A stretch of 64,000 nucleotides of DNA from Pelagibius sp964472095 (GCA_964472095.1 CAYYIV010000002.1:1-64000); one strand, 5' to 3'; positions 1-9,618 are shown, counted from the first letter of the stretch. Translations and numbers: made by a program. The notes: generated by a model not told the origin, from the sequence alone.

Positions 1-161
1 CCCAGCTCGGCCTGCAGCCGATCTACCGCACGGCGAAGAACCCGCTGCCCTGGCTCGACGCCATCCTGAACGGCGTCGAGCACACCAACTTCTTCGAGAA
101 CCGCGCGACCGAGTACTCCAAGGCCGCCACCCAGGGCACTTGGGAGCAGGCCTTCGATTAG
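1..161 (+). CDS. nrdB: Ribonucleoside-diphosphate reductase, beta subunit (C-terminal end only)
   Basis: Only the last 53 codons are present; the reading frame enters from the left edge and stops at TAG 159-161. The tail reads NPLPWLDAILNGVEHTNFFE, then NRATEYSKAA, which is the conserved C-terminus of class I ribonucleotide reductase R2 proteins. In that family it carries the segment that docks on the alpha subunit. R2 holds the diiron/tyrosyl radical centre needed to make dNTPs, but those residues lie outside the window. A palindromic repeat pair follows the stop. The identification rests on a short but distinctive tail. Confidence 0.85.
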   Translation, partial: QLGLQPIYRTAKNPLPWLDAILNGVEHTNFFENRATEYSKAATQGTWEQAFD

Positions 162-175
162 GGGCTGTTGCCGAC

Positions 176-229
176 AAACCCTCACCCTTCGAGACACGCG
201 CTGACGCGCGTTCCTCAGGGTGAGGGTTT
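176..229. repeat. REP-like palindromic element, copy 1
   Basis: Perfect 13-base inverted arms lie at 176-188 and 217-229. A second perfect nested stem lies inside them (ACGCGC 196-201 with GCGCGT 206-211, loop TGAC). The elements CCCTTCGAGACA and TTCCTCAGGGTGAGG resemble the extragenic palindromes abundant in alphaproteobacterial genomes. It lies directly after nrdB and could stabilise the mRNA 3' end or terminate transcription. Confidence 0.6.
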
Positions 230-243
230 GTTCTCAGACCCCT

Positions 244-276
244 TCCTGAGGAGGCCCGAAGGGCTGTCTCGAAGGA
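244..276. repeat. REP-like palindromic element, copy 2 (inverted)
   Basis: This segment carries the same boxes as the first element in reverse order, TCCTGAGGAG then GTCTCGAAGGA. They surround a small hairpin with GCCC 254-257 paired to GGGC 261-264. Two copies in opposite orientation in the 125-base gap between nrdB and the VOC gene look like a REP doublet. Confidence 0.5.
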
Positions 277-286
277 TGCCCGGCGA

Positions 287-733
287 CTACTCCGGCTTCT
301 CCAGCGAGACCGTGCCGTCGGGCCTCAGGGTCCAGAAGGGGTTGTGCGCCACCTCCCAGGGATGGCCGTCGGGATCGGTGAAATAGCCGGCGTAGCCGCC
401 CCAGTCGGTTTTCGCGGCCGGCTTCAGGATGGTGCCGCCGGCGGCCTCGGCTTCCTTCAGGACCGCATCCACCGCCGCCGCGTCGCGCGCGTTGTAGGCG
501 AGCGCGAGGCCGCCGAAGCTCTTGCCGGGGGTCATCGGCGCCAGTTCCAGCCGCGCGTCCTCCGCCAGGGCGTCGCGCCCCCATAGCGCCAGGATCATGC
601 CGCCCAGCTGGTAGAAGGCGACCTCACCCTCAACGCCGGCGTTGCGCGTCCAGCCAAGGCCCTGCTCGTAGAAGGCTCGAGCCAGCGCCAGATCCCGCAC
701 CCCCAGAGTCACCAAACTCAGCCGCTGTTCCAT
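287..733 (-). CDS. VOC-family (glyoxalase/bleomycin-resistance-like) protein
   Basis: 148 residues, the usual size for a single-chain vicinal-oxygen-chelate protein. The N-terminus (LVTLGVRDLALARAFYEQGL) and the C-terminal KTDWGGYAGYFTDPDGHPWE segment are the typical opening strand-helix and metal-ligand strand of the fold. The DPDGHPWEVAHNPFW ending places the family's usual C-terminal acidic ligand in the WE pair. The substrate cannot be told from sequence; members include lyases, dioxygenases and resistance proteins. It is transcribed divergently from the molybdenum hydroxylase gene across about 210 bases. Confidence 0.8.
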   Translation of the reverse strand: MEQRLSLVTLGVRDLALARAFYEQGLGWTRNAGVEGEVAFYQLGGMILALWGRDALAEDARLELAPMTPGKSFGGLALAYNARDAAAVDAVLKEAEAAGGTILKPAAKTDWGGYAGYFTDPDGHPWEVAHNPFWTLRPDGTVSLEKPE

Positions 734-943
734 GCCGCCGTTCTCCTTCTGCCAGTGGCGGCGCGGAGCCTAGCGCGGAAGCCTCACGACATGCTGCTGT
801 CAATTGCGAGGAATACCTATGATCTCGCGGCCTCCGTCCCACAAAACCGTCACGACTTTCCCCTTTGTCGGGGACGGCCCCCTCGCCTATCATCGGGGCC
901 AATTCCTCATTCAAGATCACCTAACACGGAGAGCGTTTTAGCC

Positions 944-3282
944 ATGGGGCGATTTGGCGTAGGCCAGGGCCTGCGCCGGGTGGAAGACCTGCGCTTCCTG
1001 ACCGGCGAGGGCCAGTACAGTGACGACATCCGGCTGGAGGGGCAGTGCCACGGCGTGCTGCTGCGCAGCCCCTTCGCCCATGCGGAGATCACCGCCATCG
1101 ACCTGGCGGAGGCCAAGGCGGCGCCCGGCGTGCTCGGCGTCTTCACGGTCGAGGACCTGGATGCCGACGGCGTCGGCAACATCCCCTGCCTGGTGCCGCT
1201 GCGCGGCAAGAACGGCGGCAAGACCATCATGCCGCCGCGCCCTGCCCTGGCCCGCGGGCGCGTGCGCCACGTCGGCGATGCGGTCGCCTTCGTGGTGGCC
1301 GAGACCCTGCAGCAGGCGCGCGACGCCGCCGAGCTGATCATGGTCGACTACAATCCGCTGCCCGCCGTCACCGAGACCGCCAGCGCCGCCCGGCCCGGCC
1401 AGCCGCAGATCTGGGACGAGGCGCCCAACAACACCAGCCTGGTGTGGGAGGCCGGCGATGAGGCCGGCACCAAGGCGGCCTTCGACAAGGCCGCCCAGAT
1501 CACGCGGCTGGAGATCGTCAACAACCGCATCGTGGTGAACTCGATGGAGCCGCGCGCCACCCTCGGTGCCTACGATGCGGCCAGCGAGACCTTCACGCTC
1601 TATACCGGCTCGCAGGGCTCGCACCGCATGCTGGACCCGCTCTGCGGCAACATCTTCAACATCCCGCAGGAGAAGATGCACATCATCACGCCGGACGTCG
1701 GCGGCGGCTTCGGCATGAAGATCTTCGTCTATCCGGAGACTGTGCTGGTGCTCTTCGCCGCCCGGCGGCTCGGCCGGCCGGTGCGCTGGAATGCCGAGCG
1801 CAGCGAGGGCTTCCTCAGCGACACCCAGGGCCGCGACCACGTGACCCTGGCGGAGCTCGCGCTCGACCAGGATGCCCGCATCCTCGGGCTGCGCGTGACC
1901 ACCACGGCCAACATGGGCGGCTACCTCTCCAGCTTCGCGCCCTTCATCCCGACCGGCTGCTACGCGCCCATGCTGAGCGGCCTCTACAGCATTCCGGTCG
2001 GCTACGCCGAGATCACAACGGTGTTCACCAACACCGTGCCGGTCGATGCCTACCGCGGCGCCGGGCGGCCGGAGGCGGCCTACCTGGTCGAGCGCCTGAT
2101 CGACGCGGCGGCGCGCGACGCCGGCATCGCCCCGGAAGAGCTCAGGCGGCGCAACTTCATCCCGCCAGAAGCGCTGCCCTACCGCACCGCCTTCGGCGAG
2201 ACCTACGACAGCGGCGACTTCCCGGGCATGCTGAAGCGCGGCCTCGCGGCCATCGACCATGCGGGCTTCGCGGCGCGGCGCCAGGAAGCGGCGACGGCCG
2301 GCAAGCTGCGTGGCCTCGGCTTTGCCTGCTACGGCGAGGTCTGCGGTTCCAACGGCGAGGAGACCGCGCGCCTGGAGGTGAAGGAGGACGGCGCGCTGGA
2401 GCTGTGGATCGGCACCCAGTCGAACGGCCAGGGCCACTTCACCGCGTACTCCCAGCTGCTGGCCGACAAGCTCGGCGTCGAGCCCGAGCAGATCACCATC
2501 CACCAGGGCGATTCCTGGGACCTGCCGCAGGGCGGCGGTACCGGCGGCTCGCGCTCGCTGCTGATGGGCGGCCAGGCCCTCGACGGCGCCGCAGATCGCA
2601 TCATCGAGCGCAGCCGCGCCATCGCCGGCCACCTGCTGGAGGCCGCCGAGGCGGACATCGAGTTCGCCGAGGGCATGTTCACCGTGGTCGGCACCGACAA
2701 GCACCTCTCCCTCGCCCAGGTCGCCAAGGCGGCCCGCGGCGACGACAGCCTGCCGGAAGAGATGAAGGGCCCGCTTGAGGGCCAGCACCATCTCGTCGCC
2801 GGCACCCAGACCTATCCCAACGGCTGCCACCTCTGCGAGCTGGAGGTCGATCCCGACACCGGCCGCGTGAAGCTGCTGCGCTATGTCGTGGTCGACGACT
2901 TCGGCGTAGTGGTGAACCCGCTGCTGGTCGGCGGCCAGGTGCACGGCGGCACCGTGCAGGGCATCGGCCAGGCACTGCTGGAGCACACGATCTACGACGG
3001 CGATGGCCAGCTGCTCACCGGCTCGTTCATGGACTACTGCTTGCCGCGCGCCGACGACGTGCCGGCCATCGAGCTGACCCTGGTGGAGGACACGCCCTGC
3101 ACCACCAACCCGATGGGCGTGAAAGGGGCCGGCGAGGCCGGCGCCATCGGCGCCTGCCCGGCGGTGATCAACGCGCTGGTCGATGCCCTGGCGCCGCTTG
3201 GCGTCCGCCACATCGACATGCCGGCGACGCCGGAGAAAGTGTGGCGTGCCGTGCAGGATGCCCGCCGCCAGGAGGCCGCGGA

Positions 3283-3286
<4 letters not shown>
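944..3286 (+). CDS. Xanthine dehydrogenase/CoxL-family molybdopterin-binding subunit
   Basis: 780 residues, close to the usual large-subunit length. Seen: GGGFGMK at about 253-259, AYRGAGR at 369-375, a GTGGS segment and GVKGAGEAGAIG near 725, whose Glu (about 731) matches the catalytic Glu of molybdenum hydroxylases. AYRGAGR marks the form II (CoxL-like) group; true form I CO dehydrogenases have AYxCSFR. The enzyme therefore probably hydroxylates an aldehyde or heterocycle, but the substrate is unknown. ATG 944 was chosen because the family-typical N-terminus starts there, about ten bases after GGAGA; an upstream in-frame ATG at 755 has no family-like sequence. No FAD (CoxM) or 2Fe-2S (CoxS) partner gene is adjacent. 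The stop overlaps cysQ. Confidence 0.88.
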
Positions 3287-4131
<845 letters not shown>

Positions 4132-4142
4132 GGCGCCGCAAG

Positions 4143-4175
4143 CCGGCCCGCTCCGCGCGCAGCGGAACGGGCCGG
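4143..4175. terminator. Strong hairpin between convergent genes
   Basis: An 8-base GC-rich stem (CCGGCCCG 4143-4150 with CGGGCCGG 4168-4175) is extended inward by five further pairs after one mismatch. It lies in the 57-base gap between cysQ and the convergent gene. No T-run follows, so it is a candidate bidirectional terminator or mRNA-end stabiliser only. Confidence 0.5.
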
Positions 4176-4188
4176 TGCTCGGGCGGCC

Positions 4189-4620
4189 TCAGTTCCCTCC
4201 GCCACCGGAAGGCTTCTGCACGATCACCACCTCGACCGAGCAGCCGTTTCCGGACCCGCTGCAGCAGATGGAGTCAGACGGGCAGCTGCCGCCGGTGTAG
4301 GCGCGCAGTTCAATGATGATGCCGGCCGCCGTCGGCGAACCGCCTCGCGGCGTCGCGGCGATCAGCCGCTTGAGCGACGCGGTCTCGACCAGGCACTTTT
4401 TCGCCGGGTCTTTAGGCGAGCCGACGCGGACCACCTTGAACTCGCCGCGCCCCGGCACCGAGAGCCGATAGCCGCCCGATGCCTCGACGTCCTTTTGCGA
4501 GAGGAACTTCGACGCCGCGCCTTGCAGCGCCAACTGCGACGCCGGCGGACTCGCCGCGGCGCCCTGCGCCGCCGCGACGACCAACGCGACGGCAAGCGAG
4601 AGCTTTACGATCTTTCTCAT
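4189..4620 (-). CDS. Secreted Cys-rich protein of unknown function
   Basis: 143 residues. The N-terminus MRKIVKLSLAVALVV with a following Ala-rich stretch and an AAA-S site is a convincing Sec signal peptide. The ATG is preceded by a good ribosome site (AGGAAGGAG). The mature part ends with a Cys cluster, CPSDSICCSGSGNGC, in which five cysteines fall within 15 residues, and a Gly-rich tail. One earlier Cys lies in KKCLVE. The protein is probably periplasmic or extracellular and disulfide-bonded. I do not recognise the family. It is divergent from the coiled-coil gene at 4880, sharing a 259-base promoter region. Confidence 0.7.
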   Translation of the reverse strand: MRKIVKLSLAVALVVAAAQGAAASPPASQLALQGAASKFLSQKDVEASGGYRLSVPGRGEFKVVRVGSPKDPAKKCLVETASLKRLIAATPRGGSPTAAGIIIELRAYTGGSCPSDSICCSGSGNGCSVEVVIVQKPSGGGGN

Positions 4621-4879
4621 GGCAGTGCTCCTTCCTTTCCGGGCCCGGCGGTCGCTGGGCCGTGCAAGCAGTAGGTCGGCGTCGGCGCCGATGAGGTTTC
4701 GTGCCCGCCGATCTTTCAACCGCGCGGCGAAGGAGCCTGGAGCGCGTGACACTGGCAGCAGGTTGAGACAAATCCCGACCTTACCGAATCGTTCATCCGT
4801 TCCGGCCGAAACTGATCGCAACAGGAATGCGGAGTTCCGCGCGACCGGAGCGATGTCCGGCGGCCGGAAGAAGATCATC

Positions 4880-6508
4880 ATGAGCGACAGCGCAAGCGCC
4901 GCGACGAGCGACGCGGCGATGCGGGACGGAATCCCGCTCGACCTCACCCCCCTGCTGGCCCCCTACCGGCAGCACCGGCGGCTGTCGCTGCGCGTCGTGC
5001 ATCTGCCGGCGCGCGCGCAGCTCTCGACCGGCGTGCGGAACGAGGATGCCAGCTGGTCCCTTGCGCCGGCCGATCTGGACGGCCTCGCCCTGCTGCTGCC
5101 GGACGACACCGAGCCGCCGCCGAGCATCGCCGTGCGCATCGTCGTCATCGACAAAAACGAGAACGCGTCGGTCGTCGGGCAGTTCGAGGTGCCGCTACCG
5201 CACAGCACGCGCCTCGCAAAGCCGAAAGGCGATACCGAAAGCGCCTTGGCGGAGGCCGAGGCACGCTGGCGGGCGGAGAGCGAGGCGCGCCTGGCCGAGC
5301 AGACAAGGCAGCTGGAAGCGGAATGGCAGCAAAGGATCCAGGACGAGCGCAGCGCCCGCGACGCAGCCGACGCAAAAGCTGAGGAGGCGGTACGAAAGGC
5401 GACCGCACTTTCCGGCGAGCTCGAGGCCGCCCTGGCGCGCGCCGCAGCCGCCGAAGCCGGCAAGGCCAGCGATAGCGAGCGGATCGCGGAGGTGATCGAG
5501 ACCCGCCTGGCGGAAGAGCTGGAAGCTCGGATCGCTGCCGCCAGGTCCGAATGGAATAGGGAAAGCGACGTCCGAATCGCTGCCGCCGTGACCCAGGCGG
5601 TGCGGATATCCGAGAGCGCGGCCGAGACCCGCCTCGAAGAGGCACGCGCCGAGTGGCGCAAAGACGCCGAGCAGAACCTGGATGCCGCAGGGCAACGCTG
5701 CACCGAGGCCGAGTCCGCCGTGCAGCGTCTCGAGGCGGCGCTGGCGGAATCCGAAGTGCAATGGAAGGAAAATGCCGCGACGCAGCTGTCCGAACAGGCG
5801 GCACGGCTGCAGCAGGAGTGGCAGACGAAGCTCCTCGCCGAGCGCAATGCCCGCGAAGACGCGGAATCAAGAGCCGAGGCAGCCGCGCAGAAAGCCAGCG
5901 CGCTTTCCGGCGAGCTCGAGGCTGCCCTGGCGCAGCGCGCCACCGCCCGCGACGATGAGAAGCCGCAGCAGGCTGAGGACGGCGAGGCGCGCCTGGCGAA
6001 GGAGTTGGACGAGGTGAAGGCGCGGCTCGCAGTCGCCCGGTCCGAGTGGTCCAAGGAAAGCCAGGCCCGCGTCGCCGCTGCCGCCGAACAGGCAGCACGC
6101 AAGGCAGAGGCCGCGGCTGAGGCCCGGCTCCGGCAGGCACGCGGAGACTGGGAGAAGGAGACCCGGGCCGCACTTGCCATCGCGGAGGGCCAATTGCGCG
6201 CCGAAGCAGGCAGACGGCTCGCTGAAGCGCAAGCCGAATGGAACAGGAATGCCCCGGCCCAGGTCACCGCGGGCCGGCGCAAGCTGCGCGGCGTGGCACG
6301 ACGTCAAGGGAGAACCCAGGCCTGGCGCCGGATCAGACAGGCCTGCGTCATCGCGGGCTGCCTGGCAGCAGTCCTGTTCCTCTATACGGAATACAAACCG
6401 GTCCTCGCACAGTGGACGCCGAAGATCCAGGCGCTCGCCGGCAACCTCGGTGCCGCGGCCCTGTCCGAGGTGCAGGCGCTGACGCAGGATCTCACAGGCG
6501 GCCTGTAG
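4880..6508 (+). CDS. Membrane-anchored coiled-coil protein with an N-terminal Ig-like-type domain
   Basis: 542 residues. Residues about 15-110 contain a WSLAPADLDGLALL segment like small beta domains seen in alphaproteobacterial surface and repeat proteins. Then come about 350 residues of Ala/Glu/Arg-rich heptads, clearly coiled coil, and one transmembrane helix near the C-terminus (CVIAGCLAAVLFLY). The coiled coil contains a duplication: LSGELEAALA recurs 165 residues apart, with near-identical DNA at 5408 and 5903. ATG 4880 is preferred because GGAAGAAG lies six bases upstream; ATG 4853 is an alternative. No recognised function; a cell-envelope or cytoskeletal scaffold is a guess. Confidence 0.7.
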   Translation: MSDSASAATSDAAMRDGIPLDLTPLLAPYRQHRRLSLRVVHLPARAQLSTGVRNEDASWSLAPADLDGLALLLPDDTEPPPSIAVRIVVIDKNENASVVGQFEVPLPHSTRLAKPKGDTESALAEAEARWRAESEARLAEQTRQLEAEWQQRIQDERSARDAADAKAEEAVRKATALSGELEAALARAAAAEAGKASDSERIAEVIETRLAEELEARIAAARSEWNRESDVRIAAAVTQAVRISESAAETRLEEARAEWRKDAEQNLDAAGQRCTEAESAVQRLEAALAESEVQWKENAATQLSEQAARLQQEWQTKLLAERNAREDAESRAEAAAQKASALSGELEAALAQRATARDDEKPQQAEDGEARLAKELDEVKARLAVARSEWSKESQARVAAAAEQAARKAEAAAEARLRQARGDWEKETRAALAIAEGQLRAEAGRRLAEAQAEWNRNAPAQVTAGRRKLRGVARRQGRTQAWRRIRQACVIAGCLAAVLFLYTEYKPVLAQWTPKIQALAGNLGAAALSEVQALTQDLTGGL

Positions 6509-6531
6509 TCTGATCCGACCCCGGCCGCTCC

Positions 6532-7182
6532 CTACCCTGCCGCCTTCAGGATTTCCTTGGAGAGGGCGCGGATTTCCTGGGCGGCACGGCCTTTCGGCTG
6601 GTACTCGGAGACGCCGAGGCCCTTCAGCATGGCGCCCGCGAAGGCGACACGGTTGCCGATGCGGCTCTTGGCGATGCGGGCGCCCCCGGATCTCAGGAAA
6701 GAGACCTCGATCTCCGCGATCATCTCGTCGGTGAGGTTGGCGCGTGGCGGTATGCGGTTCAGCACCAGCAGCACCGGGGCCTTTTCCTTCTGCGCGACCT
6801 CGAGGATCGGCGCAGTCGCCCAGACGTCCATCGGCGAGGGCTGCAGCGGGATGACGACGAGATGCGCCTGGCGCACGGCGATCCTGGCGTCGGTCTCCGC
6901 GTGCGGCGGCGAGTCGATGACCACGATATCGTGGTCGCGGCGCAATCGGTCCAATTCGGAGGCCAGCTTCCAGCCGCCGACCGGCACCACGGTGATGCCG
7001 CTATCCTCGCCGTGCAGTTCCTGGCGCAGGGCGTGCCACATGGTCAGCGAGCGCTGCGGATCGATGTCGGCAACCGCGACTTTCTTATTGGCCTCTGCGT
7101 AGGCAATCGCAAGGTTAGCAGCCAGCGTCGTCTTGCCCGCCCCGCCTTTTTGCTGCGCAACGGTAATGATGGTCGCCGCCAT
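6532..7182 (-). CDS. ParA-family partition/positioning ATPase
   Basis: 216 residues, a compact ParA/Soj-like protein without an N-terminal HTH. The deviant Walker A box QQKGGAGKTT is at about 10-19, and switch segments IDPQRS and VIDSPPH follow. This is the MinD/ParA class that dimerises on ATP and binds DNA or membrane to place cargo. No ParB gene or parS-like repeat is adjacent, so it is likely an orphan cargo-positioning ParA rather than the chromosomal segregation protein. It converges on the coiled-coil gene. Confidence 0.85.
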   Translation of the reverse strand: MAATIITVAQQKGGAGKTTLAANLAIAYAEANKKVAVADIDPQRSLTMWHALRQELHGEDSGITVVPVGGWKLASELDRLRRDHDIVVIDSPPHAETDARIAVRQAHLVVIPLQPSPMDVWATAPILEVAQKEKAPVLLVLNRIPPRANLTDEMIAEIEVSFLRSGGARIAKSRIGNRVAFAGAMLKGLGVSEYQPKGRAAQEIRALSKEILKAAG

Positions 7183-7528
7183 GCTTCCGGTCCCGCCCCC
7201 TGCCTGCGATCATTGCAGTTTGCACTTGCGAAATGGCTGAGGCAAGTCGCGGAGGTCCGCCGATATTCCTACCTTTGGGGGCTTGACCGCAGGGCACGAC
7301 GAGTCGCAAGCTGATGTCACGTGGCCGGGGAAAACCGGTGACGATTTAGCCGCCGCAAAGCCTGTGCGGTGACTCGTCAGGAGGTTTCCAATCAACCGCG
7401 GTGGGAGCCGATCCTGTCCAACGAGAGCAAATGACCGGGGCCGCAGCGCCCCGGTCGTACTTTGTGGGCCTGCTTCCGATCATCGCCTCTGCCTGGACAG
7501 TCCGCACGCAACGCGGCAGTCTGCGGCC
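7183..7528. other. Divergent intergenic region
   Basis: 346 bases without a credible gene between the ParA gene and the thioesterase. It holds an inverted repeat (GACGAGTC 7298-7305, GACTCGTC 7371-7378) enclosing smaller stems, so the RNA could fold. I match it to no known riboswitch. Promoters for both flanking genes must lie here. Confidence 0.5.
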
Positions 7529-7960
7529 ATGCCCGATTCAAGCAAGAAATCCGATGCAGCCGATCCGCTGCGCGCCCATGGCGGCTTCGCCGACCTCGTC
7601 GGTTACGAACTGGTGAACTGGCAAGAGGATCTGGCCGAGATCGCCCTGACCGTCGCCGCGCGCCACCTCAACCGCAGCGGCCTCATGCACGGCGGCGTCC
7701 TGAGCACCCTCATCGATACCGCCTGCGGCTACTGCGGCTGCTACACGCCGCAAGGCGAGACGCCGAAGCGCGCCCTCACCCTCTCGCTGACCTGCAGCTT
7801 CATCGGCGCCGGCCGCGAGGGCAAACGCCTCACCGCCCGTGCCCGGCGCTCGGGCGGCGGCAATTCGGTGTTCTTCGCCGACTGCGAGGTGCTGGACGAA
7901 GACGGCCGCGTCATCGGCAGCGGCCAGGGCACCTTCAAGTACATCACCCTGCGCAGCTAA
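7529..7960 (+). CDS. PaaI-family hotdog thioesterase
   Basis: 143 residues. The segment LNRSGLMHGGVLSTLIDTACGY is the classic PaaI/YbgC-type signature: HGG followed by an acidic residue on the long hotdog helix, with Asp or Glu as base. The fold acts as a homotetramer hydrolysing acyl-CoA, often aryl-acetyl-CoA, but the substrate cannot be assigned. The stop is 15 bases before the acetyltransferase start, so the two probably form one operon. Confidence 0.85.
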   Translation: MPDSSKKSDAADPLRAHGGFADLVGYELVNWQEDLAEIALTVAARHLNRSGLMHGGVLSTLIDTACGYCGCYTPQGETPKRALTLSLTCSFIGAGREGKRLTARARRSGGGNSVFFADCEVLDEDGRVIGSGQGTFKYITLRS

Positions 7961-7975
7961 GGCCGGCGCAGAACG

Positions 7976-8515
7976 ATGGAGGCTTTCGAAACCGCGCGCC
8001 TCCTGCTGCGCCCGCGCCGACCGGAAGACTTCGACGCCTGCCTCGCCATGGACAGCGATCCGGAGGTGATCCGCTACGTCGGCGCGCCCTGGCGCAACGC
8101 GGCGGAGCACCTGGCATTCCTGCGCCGGCGTCTGGCCGCCAGCTACCCGCCCGGCCTCGGCTACTGGGTCCTCGTCCCGCGCGAGGACCCAACGCAGTTT
8201 CTCGGTTGGGTGATGCTGCATCCCTGCGCCGTCGCGGGGGCCGAAGTGGAGATCGGCTGGCGCCTCAAGCGCGCCGCCTGGGGCCGCGGCTATGCGACAG
8301 AGGCAGCGGCACCGGTCCTGGCCCAAGGCTTCCAGCATGGAACGATGGCGCAGGTCGTCGCCGACATCCTCCCGGAGAACATCGCCTCGATGCGCGTGGC
8401 CGAGAAGATCGGCCTGACCTACAAGGGCGTGGTGGACTACCAGGGCGAGCCGGCGCGGCGCTACAGCCTCACGCGGGAGGAATTCAGGCGAGAAGCTCCA
8501 CCACTACGTAGATGA
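7976..8515 (+). CDS. GNAT N-acetyltransferase (RimJ/RimL type)
   Basis: 179 residues. The opening FETARLLLRPRRPEDFDACL, the central EIGWRLKRAAWGRGYATEAA acetyl-CoA pyrophosphate loop and the late NIASMRVAEKIGL segment are characteristic of RimJ/RimL-like GNAT enzymes. These acetylate protein N-termini, ribosomal proteins or small amines; the target here is unknown. Its 3' end overlaps the tail of a convergent small membrane-protein gene by about 30 bases. Confidence 0.87.
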   Translation: MEAFETARLLLRPRRPEDFDACLAMDSDPEVIRYVGAPWRNAAEHLAFLRRRLAASYPPGLGYWVLVPREDPTQFLGWVMLHPCAVAGAEVEIGWRLKRAAWGRGYATEAAAPVLAQGFQHGTMAQVVADILPENIASMRVAEKIGLTYKGVVDYQGEPARRYSLTREEFRREAPPLRR

Positions 8516-8675
8516 CGCCGACCACGGCGAGAACAAGCAGGCGGCCCTCGAACTGCTCGCGGCCTTCCTCGCGGCGCAGGCGCTGGCTCTCGGCGAGGGA
8601 GCCGGCTTCCTGCTCCAGCTTCATGCGCAGCCGGGCGGCCGCCAGTTCCCCCTCGAAGTCGACGCCGCCAACCAT
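8484..8675 (-). CDS. Small tail-anchored membrane protein
   Basis: 63 residues: a charged, helical N-terminal part (about 1-44, rich in Glu, Arg, Gln) and one hydrophobic helix at the extreme C-terminus (LLVLAVVGVIYVVVELLA). This is a tail-anchored topology. It lies 46 bases downstream of the LytTR gene on the same strand, so co-transcription is likely. The end overlaps the acetyltransferase 3' end in antisense. No family recognised; it could be a modulator of the LytTR membrane regulator. Confidence 0.6.
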   Translation of the reverse strand: MVGGVDFEGELAAARLRMKLEQEAGSLAESQRLRREEGREQFEGRLLVLAVVGVIYVVVELLA

Positions 8676-8721
8676 GCCGGGTCCTGCCTTCCTCCATCGC
8701 GGCCGTCAGGCCCCAGACACC

Positions 8722-9618
8722 TCACGCCACGGTTTCGAGGCGCTCGCCGAAGCGCCGCTGCACGAGATCCGCGTGGCGGGCGCTGACCGGAACCTGCTCG
8801 CCGTTGCGCAGCACGATGCGCAGGCCGCGCCGGCCGATCTTCAGCGCGGCCACGCCGGCGTCCGCCACCCAGAAGGAACGGTGCACCTGCAGGCCGCAAA
8901 GCCCCTCCAGCTCGCGCAGGGCGTCGCCGAAGCGGTAGAGCGTGCAAGGCGCCCCTTCCGAGGTGATCACCCGCACATAGTGCTCCTGAGCCTGTACCGC
9001 CAGCAAGCTGCCCGTCACCGGCGGGTCGAAGCGCTCGAGGAAGGCCGGCGGGCCCGGCTCCGTGGGCGCCGCCGCCGCCGCGCCGGCAGCCAGGACAGGC
9101 AGTCCCGCAGCGGCCGGTGGAGCCGTCTGGAGCGCGACCTCCGCCCGCTGTTGCAGAAGCAGGCGCGGCATCACGATGAGGGCACAGAGGGCCAGGTGGT
9201 TATCCAGGTGATAGAGGGATTCCATGCCGAACAGCAGCACCATGGTGCCGGCCGACAGCGCCGCCCCGCTGCTGTCCAGCCCGAAAACGTCGGGGCCCAG
9301 CTCCGGCAGCCCGAGCAGCAGGTCGAGCATGGTGACGCAGAGGGTGAAGAGCGGCAGCGTCAGCAGGGCGGCGGCCAGGGCCAGCCAGCCCCAGGCGACA
9401 CGCGGCGTCAGCGGGCTCATTTCCAGCAGTGCCAGAGCGCCGGCGAACAGCAGATAGGCCATCAGCAGGCGCAGGACCCAGTAGCCGTGGCTGACGACCA
9501 GCGTAAAGCCATCGAATGTGTGGCGCTCATGGGCCCCCAAGAGAAAGCCGAGCACAACGGTGACGATCAGGCCCCAGAGGGGCCAGGGCATCGGGCCGGA
9601 GGAACCGCGCAGGGCCAT
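8722..9618 (-). CDS. Membrane-bound LytTR-domain transcriptional regulator
   Basis: 298 residues from ATG 9618. The first about 170 residues form four or so hydrophobic helices. After a Pro/Ala linker, the last about 100 residues form a LytTR DNA-binding domain (LLAVQAQEHYVRVITSEG, LCGLQVHRSFWVADAG, LRNGEQVPVSARHADLV). This arrangement gives a one-component regulator with a membrane sensor. Upstream in-frame starts exist (TTG 9711 and two ATGs), but 9618 has GGGAG at good spacing and begins just before the first helix. Two palindromes sit immediately upstream and may be autoregulatory sites. Confidence 0.8.
   Translation of the reverse strand: MALRGSSGPMPWPLWGLIVTVVLGFLLGAHERHTFDGFTLVVSHGYWVLRLLMAYLLFAGALALLEMSPLTPRVAWGWLALAAALLTLPLFTLCVTMLDLLLGLPELGPDVFGLDSSGAALSAGTMVLLFGMESLYHLDNHLALCALIVMPRLLLQQRAEVALQTAPPAAAGLPVLAAGAAAAAPTEPGPPAFLERFDPPVTGSLLAVQAQEHYVRVITSEGAPCTLYRFGDALRELEGLCGLQVHRSFWVADAGVAALKIGRRGLRIVLRNGEQVPVSARHADLVQRRFGERLETVA

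Noticed and set aside
938..3211. Long open frame antisense to the CoxL-like gene (757 residues)
   Set aside because: It lies entirely opposite a gene with clear family motifs; its composition (His/Arg/Gly-rich) is that of a high-GC shadow frame.
7298..7378. Possible riboswitch (CGCAAAGCC motif, as in c-di-GMP-I aptamers)
   Set aside because: The other invariant parts of the aptamer are missing and the motif sits in a CCGC/GCGG hairpin loop.
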